Made by a program: the position numbers and the translations under genes. From Turnera subulata (Eukaryota; Streptophyta; Magnoliopsida; Malpighiales; Passifloraceae): a stretch of 64,000 nucleotides of DNA. The notes beneath the pieces are model-generated. The model did not search any database and was not told where the DNA came from. It worked only from the letters and a program-made list of their open reading frames with translations. Where the stretch lies: positions 1 to 64,000 of the forward strand of contig JAKUCV010004336.1 of NCBI GenBank assembly GCA_028386065.3. The letters are read 5' to 3'. This document shows positions 49,239 to 59,641 of the stretch, in pieces (the first letter of the stretch is position 1; the number at the start of each line of letters is the position of its first letter).

Positions 49239-49585
49239 GGGATATACATCCCAAAAATAACAAACCGGGATAGACATCCCAAGCATAGACATGCTTATCA
49301 CACGAACCCAGATCATGACCACCACAAAACAGTCTCTAACCATCCGGTCGTACCACTACTTACCACGTGACAATTTTATTACCATCATTAAAACAAACCG
49401 TAGGGATCGACATCCCTAACCAAAATCCTGAGGATCGACATCCTCATCACAATTCATTATTAATCCATTATTACTTAATCCAAAAGACACAGAAATTCGA
49501 TACGGGGATAAACATCCCAAAAANNNNNNNNNNNNNNNNNNNNNNNNNNNNNNNNNNNNNNNNNNNNNNNCGGGATAGACATCCC
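49239..49585 (-). repeat. Palindrome array in the inner solo LTR (7 visible copies)
   Basis: Plus-strand copies: 49239-49252, 49267-49280, 49281-49296, 49403-49416, 49430-49445, 49505-49518 and 49572-49585. The form is GGGATnnACATCCC, the reverse complement of GGGATGTnnATCCC. Two copies have changed both arms together (AAGCAT/ATGCTT at 49281, GAGGAT/ATCCTC at 49430). The array is interrupted by the N run. Confidence 0.9.
49524..49570. other. Assembly gap (47 N)
   Basis: A run of N in the palindrome-rich part of the inner LTR. Its true length is unknown. Confidence 0.99.
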
Positions 49586-51886
49586 GAGCCAAAACACAAC
49601 AAAAGCACAGCATCCAACAATGCAACAACACCAAACACAATAACCGAGTAATAAGGCACATATTGAAGGAAATCCATCCTCACCTTGGCCGATTACTCAA
49701 CTTCGGAAACTATGACCGGTCCGACGCCGGCTCCTCGGGAAACTGCCCGATATCATAACCTATACATCAAAACAACACATACTCACATAAATGCACATAA
49801 TCGGTATACTATGATGCCTAAAATGCGTAATAACTCATCCCGATTACATGTCTTTTATTTATTATCTTTTATCGAAAATAATTTCCCAAACGTATTTCCG
49901 AATATAATTTCAGTACTATACTTTAAATAAAACTCTTTTCAAAATACATTTTCATAAAATAACTATAATCTTCCAAAATATTAATCTCCATAATTTTTTC
50001 TGGAATTTATAATATATGTATTTATTTTCCATAATATTTCCAAATACTTTTCCAAATAATTACATTATAAAAATAATTATATATTTTAGAAATATAAATC
50101 ATGTATACCATAATTACATATTTTCCCAAAAGGTACCAGTTACCATAATTTACAGTAAATTAATTACGTATTTATAATTTTCAGAAAATATATATACAAC
50201 ATTTATCTTTTCCCTAATTATATATAATAACATTTTTCAAAACAAAACATAATTACCTTAATTTGAAGAATCAAAGTATATATATTTATTTCTAAACCTC
50301 AACTATAATATTGCATACAATTTTCCAAAATAATATTCCTATTTTTTTTCCAGAAATTAATTAGCAGTAATAATTATATAAACAGATTGATATGTATATA
50401 TATATATATATATATTATTAAATAAATAAAAATAAAATGAAAAAAAGGAGATCCAGATTGCAACCCAGGAAGGGCGCGACCCGGACGCGGAAACGGGCAA
50501 AACCCGACTTACCTAGCGGGTTGATGCAGCGCGACGGCGGTCGGTGGCACGAACGGGGAAGGCGCGCACAGAAGCAGACGCGGCGGACGGTGGCGACTCA
50601 AGGGAGGCCGAGAAAGAGGCGCGACGACGTCGGCGTGAGGCGGCAGCTGAAGTTGAAGCAGATCCGCCGGGTCTGCATCGGGTCGTCGGCGCGTTGCAGC
50701 CCGTCAGGCGGCGGAAGGAAAAGGCGGCGACAGGGCTGAGCTCGCGTCGGCCTTCCGAGTTCGATGGCGGCGGCGGTGGCACGCGAAGCGGCGTAGATCG
50801 GGCCGGCGTGCACAGTAACGAGGCGGGGGTGACAAACTGTTACTCCTGTTTTTTTTTTCCTTTTTTTTCTTCTTTTCTTATTTTCTTTTCCTTTTTCCTT
50901 TCTGATTTTCTTTTATTTTCTTTTCTCTCTTTTTTCTATTTTTCTGTGTTTATTTTTTTTTCTCCTCCTTCTTTTTTTTCTTTTCTCTCTTCTTCTTCTT
51001 TTTTTGGGTTTTTTTTTTCTGATTTTTCTCTTTTTTTTCTTTTTCCTTTTTTTTTTCTTTTTCTCTCTTTTTCTTTTTTTTTTCTCTCTTTTCTTTTTTT
51101 CTCTCCTTTTTCTCTCTTTTCTTTTTTCCTCTCTTCCTCACCCGGTTCCTCTTCCTCTCTTCTTCCTTATATAAACTGAAAAATGACTATTTGGCATGTG
51201 ATAATCAAATAATGCAAATCCGTCTGTATTACGGGCGAATCCGATCCGGACCAGAAAATAACTGATACCTCCTTAGTTATTTTCCGGTGTGATTTTCCGA
51301 GAAATTCTGAAACCCGAAAAATACCAACTTAGGTTCGAAAAATCCGAGGGAAAATCACGAGCGCGGGAAAACCCTCGGTTTCGAAAAACGACTCCCGATT
51401 TACCTTGAATTAATTACCCAAGATTAATTCAACAGTAAATCACGGTAAATAGACTTTTACAGTCCGGTAAAAATCCAAAATTTTTACCCGGGCTGTTACA
51501 AGTATATTATTTTACGAAAATGTTTTGATTTAATAGTTTTGGAAATATATTTTTGTAACCTTATATACATACGATATATTTTTGGAAAAATATTTAAAAA
51601 GGGTTTTATGATATATAATCGAGATGTTTTACCGATGAGTTCGATTTACACTTTATGGCATCATAGCATACCGATTATGTTTATTTATGTGAGCATGTTG
51701 TCTTGTTGTATAGGTTTGATGTCGGACAGTTTCCCGAGGAGCCGGCTTTGGACCGGTCATTGTCTCCGGAGTTGAGTAATCGACCAAGGTGAGGATGGAT
51801 TTCCTTCGATATGTGCCTATATTACTCGGTTGTTGTGTTTGATGATTGTTGCACTGTTGGCTGTTGTATTTGCTGTGATTTGTTTC

Positions 51887-52268
51887 GGGATGTTAATCCC
51901 AGTGTCTTGATTGTTTTTGGGATGTTTATCCCCGTGTTGAGTTTTGGGATGTTTATCCCTGTGTCTTTTTGGTATAAAGTATAAAGGATTAAATAATAAT
52001 TTGTGATAAGGATGTCGATCCTCGGTTTTGAATGGGATGTCTATCCCGGTATTTTGGTTAGGGATGTTGATCCCTGTGATTTGGTTTTGAATGATGATAA
52101 TATAATTGTCACGTGGTAAGTAGTGGTACGACTCGATGGTTTAAGACTGTTTTGTGGTGGCCATGACCTGGGTTACTTGCGATAAGCATGTCTATGCTTG
52201 GGATGTCTATCCCATGATTATATTTGGGATGTCTATCCCTGGGTTCTTATTTTTGGGATGCCGATCTC
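51887..52268 (+). repeat. Palindrome array in the outer solo LTR (10 copies)
   Basis: Copies at 51887-51900, 51919-51932, 51946-51959, 52009-52022, 52034-52047, 52061-52074, 52184-52199, 52200-52213, 52226-52239 and 52255-52268. The consensus is GGGATGTNNATCCC. The copy at 52009 is AGGATGTCGATCCT and that at 52184 is AAGCATGTCTATGCTT, so both arms changed in step. The copy at 52255 has lost symmetry. Confidence 0.92.
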
Positions 52269-52869
52269 TGGGCTCTCTTGGATTTGGTCTGACACCCGAA
52301 ATATGTTGAGAACCAGGTCTGACCCCTAGCTTATCCGTGACGGGGCCTGGAAAAGATAAAATTGGAAATTGGATTTTTGTTTAAGTCTTTTTGGTCTTGG
52401 ACCAGTTTTGGGTCGAGTCATTTGGTTTGGTGAATTTTGGCGGTTTTTGCTTGTTTTCGACTTGAGTAATTTATAGTGTTGCATATTGATTGTCTATCCT
52501 TCGTCGGTGAGCACTTCGGACTCACCCCTCACCTGCGGGCTTTCATCCCGTAGGATGGATTATTTGTGGTACAGGTTTGGTGCATTCCAGACAGGCTGCG
52601 GCGTTATCCCTTGGACAGGACTCGGATCCATAGTTGCATCATGTGTCGCATACAGTGTCTTAGTGAGTTATTAAGTCTTCCGCTGTGCTACTTTTTGCTA
52701 TTGCTGGGCCATTGGGCCGGTTATGATGTTATTGATGTTTTTATTTTGGGCTGTTGAGCCCAAGTTTCTGTTGTATACACTGTATGCTGGGTTTTGTTTG
52801 GTTGGGTCGTTACAGTTCCGGCACGTGTTTACTGTGTATGGTAAATACGGGTAGGGGCGTTTCAGTTTT

Positions 52870-54171
52870 TCTTATACCCGTGTAACTATCAATTTTCTAT
52901 TCATTATTTTCATTTTAGTATAAAAATTTATTCATTAGTAGCATTAAATTAGTGTATACATGATAAACTAAAAGTTATGAAGATTTTGCATTTCAACATG
53001 TATCTAGCCTTTTGGACCTTTTAAGTGTTTTTTTATTTAACGTTTAGCATCAATTCCCATAAATAAAAGGAGAGTAGTCCATTCTAATGATGTTATAAAA
53101 ATTCATGGGCATTTCTTGGTTCCATTCATTATTGTTGTTATTAATAGGAAAATATATTTATTATTAGCATTGAATATGAGCATATATGGTAATTGAAAAG
53201 TCATGAAAGTTTTGTATATATATAAAAGATGTGGCCATCAACAAAGAGATTAAAACAAAAGCACAAAAGAGGTCTTTAAGCCATCTCTCCACCTCGATGT
53301 AAAAATTTTTTGAAAATTTTCTTGAAGGAATTATACATTATAGTGATTCAATTCCTCAAGCTTCCTTTCGGGGATGAATTTTCAGGATATGCCGAGGCAG
53401 GGTATGCAGACATCAAATATATGTTTCCAATATGTTTCCAATATTGGCGGAGAATGTTAAGGGGGAAATGTACAACAAATCAAGATAAATTTAGTATTTT
53501 TATTTTTATTTTATTTTTTAAAAAATATATTAAAATAATATAGCTATGTATATTTTTTATATATATAGACTTTTTTTTTTTATATCACCTCCTAATCCGT
53601 GTGTAACACGGAGAGGTGACTATTTGATTTTTCTATCTCTGATCCTTCAAATACACACACTAACACATAATTATTGGGTATGTTATGTCGGTCATGTGTT
53701 AATCCATTTAAACTAACAATTATAATACCCCTAAATTATGCATGAAGGATATTAAAAAATAAGTAAGAAAATGGACATAAGGCCCTTTCACATCCTAATA
53801 GAAAACTATTTCCCTCGTTAAGTCATCTTCCCCCATATTTCCCCATGGCTATAGTCCCAATCGCCTCGCAAGGAGCTGATTAAAACAGGAGAGAGACAGG
53901 CGTAGTTAGTCAGCTCCTACCAGTACGACATGAGTGAAGTCGTTTAGATTTGAGTTGCCCTTTTTTTTTTTTCCTTAAGAAAAAAAAAATTATCCCCAAA
54001 TATATCGCCGTCAAGACTCAAGACTCGAGGAAGGAAGAGAATTCAAATCTTACATTTGAGAGGGAAAATGCAAAACTATCAAAATAAATAAATAAATTCC
54101 TCTTCAAATTTCAAGTCCATCAACTCACGCAGACACAGAAACATAACCGCATCAAACCGCGACTTGAATTA
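52870..54171. other. AT-rich spacer and Aurora kinase upstream region
   Basis: AT-rich with no supportable gene. The last 200 bp (about 53970-54171) are the expected 5' UTR and promoter side of the Aurora gene; I see no strong TATA box. Confidence 0.4.
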
Positions 54172-55590
54172 ATGCCTCGAGGTTCGCAGATGGAATCTAA
54201 AAGACGAAGAGGAGAGGCAGAAGAAGAAGAAGAAGAGGGTTATCCTTGGAAGAAGCAGACGACGACGAGGACGCAGCGAAAGAAAGGAGACTGGTCCTTG
54301 AAAGATTTCGAGATCGGAAAACCCCTCGGGAAAGGAAAATTCGGCCGTGTCTATCTCGCCAGAGAAGTCCAGGTAGGTATCCGGTAACTACTGGCTAGGT
54401 TTTGCCTCTCCCTCTCAATTATTGTATAGAAATGGCTCCTGGTGGTTATTGTTTGGTTTCTTCTGGTGGTGGTGGTGTAGAGTAAGTACATAGTGGCGTT
54501 GAAGGTGATTTTTAAGAAGCAGATAGAGAAGTACGGGATAGGGCACCAGTTGCGCCGAGAATTGGAGATCCAGAGCAACCTCGGCCACCCCAACATCTTG
54601 CGCCTCTTCGGCTGGTTCCACGACGAGGAGCGCATCTTCTTGATCCTCGAGTACGCTCACCGCGGCGAGCTTTATAAGCTTCTCCGGAGGAACAATTTCC
54701 TCTCCGAAACCCAATCCGCTACGGTCCTACTCCTACTAATTCACCTACCTCATTCCTTTGATTATTCCGTGAGTGGCTAATTATTAAACTTTCTCTTGTT
54801 CATTTGGTTTTGACTGTTTCAGTACATTGCTAGTCTCGCAAATGCCCTGGCCTACTGTCATCAGAAGCATGTCATCCACCGCGATATTAAACCCGAAAAT
54901 TTGCTCCTCGACCATCAGGTTATTGCACATTTGACATGGATTTTTGTCCTCGCGTTTTGGTTTGTGTTAATCTACTGATATCCGCACTTGTGTGCCTCCA
55001 TGTGTTTTAGGGTCAGTTAAAAATTGCGGATTTTGGATGGTCTGTGCAATCCGAGAAGAAGAGGCGTACCATGTGTGGAACTTTGGATTATCTGGCCCCA
55101 GAGTTGGTGGAACAAAGAACTTATGATTACGCAGTTGATAACTGGACTTTGGGGATACTCTGTTATGAGTTCCTCTATGGGGTCCCTCCATTTGAGGCCG
55201 AGAGTCAAGCTGATACCTTCAGAAGGTAAGGCGAAATTGCAATGTGTATATTCCATGTAATGGACAGTTTGGCCTTGAATTGAACTTTAAGCTGAATTTT
55301 TTTAATGCAGAATAAAGGAGATTGATCTGAATTTCCCGCCTGCTCCTCTGGTTTCAGCAGAAGCCAAGGATCTCATCACCAAGGTAAGTTTGTAATGAAT
55401 AAAATATTGGTTATCCAGCGGATGCAGAATGCAGTTTTTGGCATGATTTATTAACTTCATGATGCTTGTCATTTGTAAATGTTTTCAGCTCCTGGTGAAG
55501 GAGTCCTCACAGCGGCTCTCTCTTCAGAAGATCATGGAGCACCCTTGGATAGTCAAGAATGCAGACCCCACGGGTACCTGCAAAAACTAG
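54172..55590 (+). CDS. AUR3: Plant Aurora kinase, AUR3-like; 6 exons
   Basis: Exons: 54172-54372, 54481-54723, 54823-54918, 55011-55225, 55311-55383 and 55489-55590. They total 930 bp, 309 residues. This is a mitotic Ser/Thr kinase that acts on chromatin and the spindle and phosphorylates histone H3 in plants. The N-terminus (1-40) is basic/acidic and low in complexity; the rest is a complete kinase domain. Visible motifs are the Gly loop GKGKFGRVY (53-61), ATP-binding Lys75 in [12 protein letters not shown] (167-174), DFGWSV (187-192), the activation loop RRTMCGT with Thr200 at the Aurora phospho-site, and APE. The short N-terminus and the [20 protein letters not shown] region match Arabidopsis AUR3 best. 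All splice sites are GT/AG. It is convergent with the KCS gene, 439 bp apart. Confidence 0.94.
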
Positions 55591-56029
55591 CATTTCCCTT
55601 TTTTTAACTCCTGACCTTGATATGGTTTTTGATTGTTCTCTTGAGAACATCTTGACTCCTCAGTTCGGTATGGTCTCCAAGGGATGACTCTTAACCATTT
55701 TGAGAATTACTGTGGAGCATCACATCCCATGCTGTATAGCTTATGCAGTATCAAACTGTGTATCCTTCTGAATTCTGTCTAGCCCTTGTTATTCATATTA
55801 ATACATATCCTAGATTTTCAGAACTGGTTTCTGGGACAGCCGAGAAGAGACTGATGGTAGTTATTACGTATGTGAATCCATTTCCTGTTAAACGTTGCAA
55901 TCTCATCCTCAATTATTATTTTCTTTTCCCAACTAGGAATGGGCTTTTAAGTATAGAGTTCATGGAAAGCAATATCTAACAGCAAATTCCTACACATATC
56001 AATTCCACTTTTTCCATCTATTCTTCCCT
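55591..56029. other. Convergent 3' UTR region between Aurora kinase and KCS
   Basis: No open frame worth calling. It must hold the 3' ends of both transcripts, so antisense overlap of the two mRNAs is possible. Confidence 0.45.
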
Positions 56030-58196
56030 TTAGACTGAATTCTGAACCCATGGGGTCCGCTTAGGTGTTCCAACGTTTCTCAGAGCCTTCCATACAGCAC
56101 TGTTGCACTTAAAGCCTGAGCCAAAAGCAAGTTGCCAAACGCGATCACCTCTTTTTATCCTTGTGTTTGCCTCCAAGTAAGCCAGTTCATACCACACGCT
56201 ACTACTTGAGGTGTTGCCAAAACGCTCCAAAGTTTTTCTTGATGCCTCCATGTATTCTTCTGTGAGCTCCAAATTCTTCTGTAATGCATCCAAAACCTTT
56301 CTGCTTGTTGACAGGATGCATATATGCTCGAAAGCAAGCTTATAATCAGGTATGTAAAGCTTGTTTTTTTCCTTCACGAGCTTGAAGAGCCAATTAGTGA
56401 AAAAATGGACCTGCTCTGAAACAGGGAGAACTAGAGGGCCTAAAGTGGTAATGTTAGCCTTTAGTGCACGACCTCCCACCCCAATCACGTCCTTGCTCAC
56501 TGAGAGACCTTGTCTTCCATCAGAGTCCTCCTTCAGATGTATACTTCTGAAGCTTTCATTGTCCACACCTTTATGAGTTCGAATCAACTGCATGCCAGTT
56601 CTGAAATATAAGTGGTGCCATAAGCATTTACCAAAGCTTTACCCCTAATTTACCACCTAGTTACCATTCTGCAAGTCTTGATAACTTGCAAAATATTCCT
56701 CTTTCTGTTTTGTTTTATCATTTAAAGTCAGAGAGGAGGTTCTTCTGTTAGGTAGATGTAGTGTGATATGTGATAGAATGCTGATGAATAGGAAAAGGTA
56801 TTTGAATTATTATGCTTAGGGAATTTGTAGATTTATGAAGTTCTCAACCCACAATTCTTCCGCGTTTCTAGTTTTTCCTTGTTCGTTAAGTTCCTACCTG
56901 TTGTGACAATCTAATCAACTTAGCAAATGTAGTTTTGTGTATGCCCATGTCTAATGTGCTTATCAGTGATGACTTGACCAAGTTTTGCTGATTGTACAAG
57001 ACTTCCCCAAATTAGATGATACAACAACCATAATTTAAATAGCACAGTTAGAAGGTTGTGAAGTTAGTTGACTACCCTGGAGGATACAAAATAAAACGGT
57101 CAAGACACCAGTGGTACCTGTTTTAGTTCATACTTGGAACGCCATCGATCAAGACGGCAACTGGAGAGAAGTATGGCTGCTGCTCCCATTCTGAAAAAGC
57201 AATTAGGAAGGAGCATGTCTAGATCATTGCCACCATACCACGTGTAGCTCACCACTTCTGTGCTCACTACTACAGCGTAGGAGCCAGGATATGCATTCAA
57301 AAGATCTTTAGCCATATCTATAGCTATCATCCCAGCAGCACAACCCATGCCGCCGAGATTGAAGCTGTGGATATTATGACTAAGCTTGTAATGGTTGATC
57401 AACATTGATGCCAGTGAGGGTGTGGTGTTTAGGATCCCACAGTTGACAACAAGAATTTTAATGTCCTTGAGCCGTATTTTTGTAGCGGCAAGGAGGTCAT
57501 CTATTGCTCCAAACATGACCATTGCCGCCTCTTCTCGGCCATCATTCACTGTTATCTTGTAACCTGGGCGAAACACTACTCTAGGCATGTAGGTTTCCTC
57601 TCCAATGCCAGAATTTTTCAGAACTCGTTGCTGAAATTTAATCGCCGCATCACTAAATTTTCCAGATTTTTGTGCCAGCTCAATAAATTCCTCCTTTGAT
57701 ATCTGTAGTTAGAGCAAATAGAGTCTTCTTAGTTTTTAATTAACATCAAATTTGATAGCAGCTTTGTGGTGTTGGTAAAGTACTTCAAACAAATATAAGT
57801 TACCTTGAGCTCATCTGGTGGACGATAGCAAGCAAAATCTACGAGATAAGTAGGTCGTGGAGTTGAATCAAGATAGAAATATAGAATCAAGCCCAAGAAT
57901 CCCACGATGAAAAGTCCATCTATGAGGTCACAACTGGGATAGAAGTCTTGCAGGAGAAATTTTCCTATTTGAGCACTGAAGATTACAAGGAGAGTTGGTG
58001 CAACCAGGAAATAAAAGGATGGAGAAAGGAGATAAGAATATCCTAGTTTCACATATTTCAGGTTGACAGAACTAAGAAAGTCGGGTAATTTTCGCCGCAC
58101 CCTCACTGAGAAACTCAAAGATCCGGCATATGGACCGGAATCCTCTATTCCCCGGTTCACAATTTCAGTCGATAAACGTTCCTGCTCCCACTCCAT
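56030..58196 (-). CDS. 3-ketoacyl-CoA synthase (FAE1/KCS family), 3 exons; active-site His replaced
   Basis: Exons: 58196-57804, 57702-57118 and 56587-56030. They total 1536 bp, 511 residues, the usual KCS length. KCS enzymes condense malonyl-CoA with acyl-CoA in the ER fatty acid elongase to make very-long-chain fatty acids. Two N-terminal membrane segments (about 59-79 and 91-109) follow [17 protein letters not shown]. The catalytic Cys is Cys252 in [10 protein letters not shown], and the catalytic Asn is Asn451 in [11 protein letters not shown]. The catalytic His expected in the CIHAGGR motif (His391 of FAE1) is Leu418 here (HICILSTSR), 33 residues before the Asn as in FAE1. The protein may be inactive or regulatory, or may use another His. 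It looks closest to the KCS21/KCS7 type, from memory. An in-frame ATG at 58298 exists; 58196 gives the standard start. Confidence 0.92.
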
Positions 58197-58363
58197 GAGA
58201 GTTATTAGATGAGTATTTAGAGAGGAAACTACAGTAAGGAATACTAACAGACCAGAGAGGTGAAATGTAGTGGATAAGGATGTCTGGAGTCTGGACAATA
58301 GTCAATACTCTCAATGTTATAATAAAAGGTGATTAATGGAAGTGGAGGGTTGGAAACGAATCG

Positions 58364-58371
58364 TTATATAG
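58364..58371 (-). promoter_or_regulatory. Probable TATA box of the KCS gene
   Basis: TATATAAC on the minus strand, about 170 bp upstream of the chosen ATG. This leaves a 5' UTR of roughly 140 nt. It was picked by motif and position only. Confidence 0.45.
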
Positions 58372-59641
58372 CATCGAGGGAAGCAATACGATGATGCATA
58401 GAGATGAAGAAGTAACGTTGTGGAGTAACTAAGAGAAGGTGTAACAGAAACAGGCTCTTTGTGCATGAAAGCACTTGAATAGCAGGTTTATAGCATCATA
58501 GGACTCGTGCCTCATGGAAATGGAAAATTTCTTTTTCCGGGTTATGTGTACATAAAAGTTGGACTGTATTTATGTTAAAATGAGGTCATCTTAAGACAAT
58601 CTTTCTACATATATGAAAGGACTTAAATTGGTCCCTCTATGAATGGTTGATTTTTTTTTTTTTCCGATAAATATGAATGGTTGGTTGATAGTTTTTTTGG
58701 GGGGAAATCATTGATTGTTAGTTAGTCTGAGTGTTAGGAAGTTCAGTGTCCATAAAGAAAGGTCCAATGTCCGAATCCAGTCTTCTATATAGAAAATCTA
58801 ATGTTGGAGGGCTCTTCTCATAATGCATACAGCAGTGCTTGGATTAGTGGGCTCCGTGATATGGGCCGATAGTAAAAGGAAACCGCAAACTTAAATGATT
58901 CAAGAAACTTTTGATATCATTTTATCATCGAATACTGATTTACGAATTATACTAGAAGATCTTCATTGAATTAATGCTGAAATTAAAATCTGCCATATTT
59001 TTGCATCCTTGGTTGCTTTTAGAAACCTCTAATGAAGAAACCCTCCCAAGTGCCAACCATCCTAAAGCAATTGGGTATGAGATGGGGAGAATCATTCTTT
59101 TCAGTGTCCCACCACATGTGTCGATCTAGTTTTTGCTCAATAATTCTGTTTTCCAGAAACACTACCAATTTATGTCTCATATCAGTGAATTGTTGAAGGA
59201 AATGGATATTGGGTTTCAACTACTGGAAGAACTAGCTAGTATGAGCAAGCATGCATGGAAATGGCCAGTTTCAAATGAAGCTACTATGGAACTGTCAATT
59301 CAACGTACGGCCCTATCTGTTTTGCCCGAAATCGACAGTCATGTCCCCCTACCCGGAGACGCTATTGGAGGCTTCGATTGTAAAAAAACTGCCATTTATA
59401 TTATTGAACCAATCTTCTCCATGGCTGTTGTCGTTTAAGTACAACTTTAATCCTAACTCAAAACGGAAAACACAAACAAAACATATTCAAACTTTATCAG
59501 CAAGCACATCTTCATCCCATATCTGGAAATTAGACAAAAGCACAACCCTTTAGCTAAAAAAGCAAAAGAAAACAAAGCTGGAACTCGAGAGCAAGCTAGG
59601 AACAGGAGGGATTTATTCCAAATGATGGAGAACATCCCTGG
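58372..59641. other. Spacer with an unidentified open frame
   Basis: Mostly featureless. A plus-strand open run at 59133-59438 (starting MLNNSVFQKHYQFMSHISEL) has balanced composition and a soluble-protein look (LLKEMDIGFQLLEELAS), but no family I recognise. It may be a gene relic. The right end contains the 3' UTR of the CYBDOM gene. Confidence 0.35.

Larger units (their letters stand above)
48701..51500 (-). mobile_element. Inner solo LTR, same family, opposite orientation
   Basis: 2800 bp starting TGAAGCGCCCC on the plus strand and ending GGGCTGTTACA, that is, a complete LTR on the minus strand. A perfect 5-bp duplication AGTAT lies at 48696-48700 and 51501-51505. It has the same internal order as the outer copy (GC-rich leader, A/T-rich part with a TA run at 50395-50415, palindrome array, conserved block at 49009-49057). 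It contains a 47-base run of N at 49524-49570. Confidence 0.92.
47048..52864 (+). mobile_element. Solo LTR of a gypsy-type family, interrupted by an inverted solo LTR
   Basis: It begins TGTAACAGCCCGGG (47048) and ends GGGGCGTTTCA (52864). A perfect 5-bp duplication GTTTT lies at 47043-47047 and 52865-52869. Removing the inner insertion (48701-51500 plus its duplication) leaves about 3.0 kb of continuous LTR. There is no gag-pol and no partner LTR, so it is a solo LTR left by recombination between the LTRs of a full element. The ends, a conserved block and the palindromes show it is a relative of the chromovirus at 13-22 kb, but a distinct family. Confidence 0.92.

Noticed and set aside
49239..49585. 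CRISPR-like array
   Set aside because: Regular short repeats, but they are 14-16-bp palindromes with irregular spacing inside a plant LTR, with no cas genes. The genome is eukaryotic.
50437..51179. Arg-rich and Phe/Ser-rich open frames on both strands
   Set aside because: They arise from the GC-rich and CT-rich parts of the inverted solo LTR; no domain, and the same pattern occurs in the outer copy.
58197..58298. Longer KCS N-terminus starting at 58298
   Set aside because: It would add a hydrophobic segment not found in KCS proteins. The ATG at 58196 gives the normal family start.
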